From positions 74,539,249 through 74,603,248 of the forward strand of contig OZ038423.1 of the NCBI GenBank assembly GCA_964036155.1: a stretch of 64,000 nt of DNA, written 5' to 3'. Every line of letters starts with the position of its first letter. The first letter of the stretch is position 1. This stretch comes from Diploscapter coronatus (lineage: Eukaryota; Nematoda; Chromadorea; Rhabditida; Rhabditidae). Below are positions 63,512 through 64,000 of the stretch, in pieces. The notes under the pieces are model-generated. The model made no database searches. It was not told the DNA's origin and saw only the letters and a list, made by a program, of their open reading frames with translations. Both the position numbers and the translations under genes were made by a program.

Positions 63512-64000
63512 CGTCTATTATGGTAACATATTCTTTTTTTTTCGAATTCAATCTTAAAAATGATTTCTGAAGTGCGCTTCTTCGTATCATTCATTAATCT
63601 TGAAAGTCCCTTTTTGCGATAGTTCACGCCATTCACAAAGAATCTCAAAACCGTATTGCTAGACCTGTATAGAAGAATCTTTTCTGATTCAGTATCGAAA
63701 ATAGAATTGGTTGTTTCAGTTACAGGTTTTACAGAATCTCATGCATCTCACGAAAACATCCTCGCATTCCATTCATTTATTAGTCCGATTAGCTACCGTT
63801 TGACGAACTAAGTCTAACGACCCCCATTTTTCGATTCTAAATCAAGAGGGTCGTTGAGCTGATTACGTAATGAGGTCTATAGTTGAAGCTGCCAAAGGCT
63901 AACTGACTCTCATTTCTCTAGCTTCATTGCATCTCTTACTGTTTCATTATGTTTTGACTTCTTTAACCATCTTCTATATCCACTGCTGTCTCTTTCTTTC

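Larger units (their letters stand above)
62780..64000. other. Right-edge region, one exon-like island
   Basis: AT-rich except for 63360-63520 (described separately). A short inverted repeat, AACGACCC...GGGTCGTT (63818-63856), may form a weak hairpin. No other feature is seen before the window ends. Confidence 0.4.

Noticed and set aside
63818..63856. Hairpin AACGACCC...GGGTCGTT as a microRNA precursor
   Set aside because: The stem is only about 8 bp, too short for a precursor.
1..64000. tRNA, rRNA, CRISPR arrays
   Set aside because: No complete tRNA cloverleaf, rRNA core sequence or repeat-spacer array was found; CRISPR is not expected in a nematode genome.

Overview
The window is nuclear DNA from a nematode, most likely a rhabditid-like chromadorean. 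It is AT-rich, most introns are 45-100 bp, and splice acceptors read TTTTCAG or TTTTAG. Three genes carry such an acceptor zero or one base before their ATG, as expected for spliced-leader trans-splicing. The protein types also fit: a cuticlin-like ZP protein, a small secreted helical protein, an SLC17-like transporter and clustered receptor kinases. I assembled genes by hand from exons with matching reading phase. All names come from sequence motifs, not database searches.

Left third (1-14 kb). The edge holds the end of an unidentified minus-strand gene. A decayed mariner follows, then two tandem plus-strand receptor tyrosine kinase genes, A (2194-6364) and B (6771-14005). They share a 20-exon plan: signal peptide, two copies of an eight-cysteine module with three exons per copy, Thr/Ser-rich stalk, one membrane helix and a complete kinase. 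The module was not recognised. Copy B carries three insertions: a hAT-like MITE, a 448-bp palindrome inside an ectodomain exon, and a 2-kb TTAA-bounded palindrome in an intron.

Middle (14-37 kb). Minus strand: a four-helix membrane protein with a basic tail (16025-18173) and an SLC17-like MFS transporter (18832-22209). Plus strand: a dienelactone-hydrolase-family enzyme (25361-26354). Minus strand: a cysteine-rich single-pass protein (26601-28410) and an 827-residue WH2/polyproline actin-binding protein (30283-36625).

Right part (37-64 kb). About 14 kb (37.2-51.4 kb) shows no supportable gene, only purine-rich tracts and two MITEs. Minus strand: a small secreted helical protein (51432-52690) and a cuticlin-like ZP protein (53873-59237). 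One ZP intron contains a second TTAA-bounded palindrome of the same family as the one in kinase B. Plus strand: a type I membrane protein of unknown function (60097-62779) and one unassigned terminal exon.

Main points of interest: the repeated eight-cysteine receptor module, the paired TTAA palindromes lying in introns of two different genes, and two places (kinase A and the ZP gene) where a stop codon at or near a splice donor could switch between membrane-bound and secreted products.
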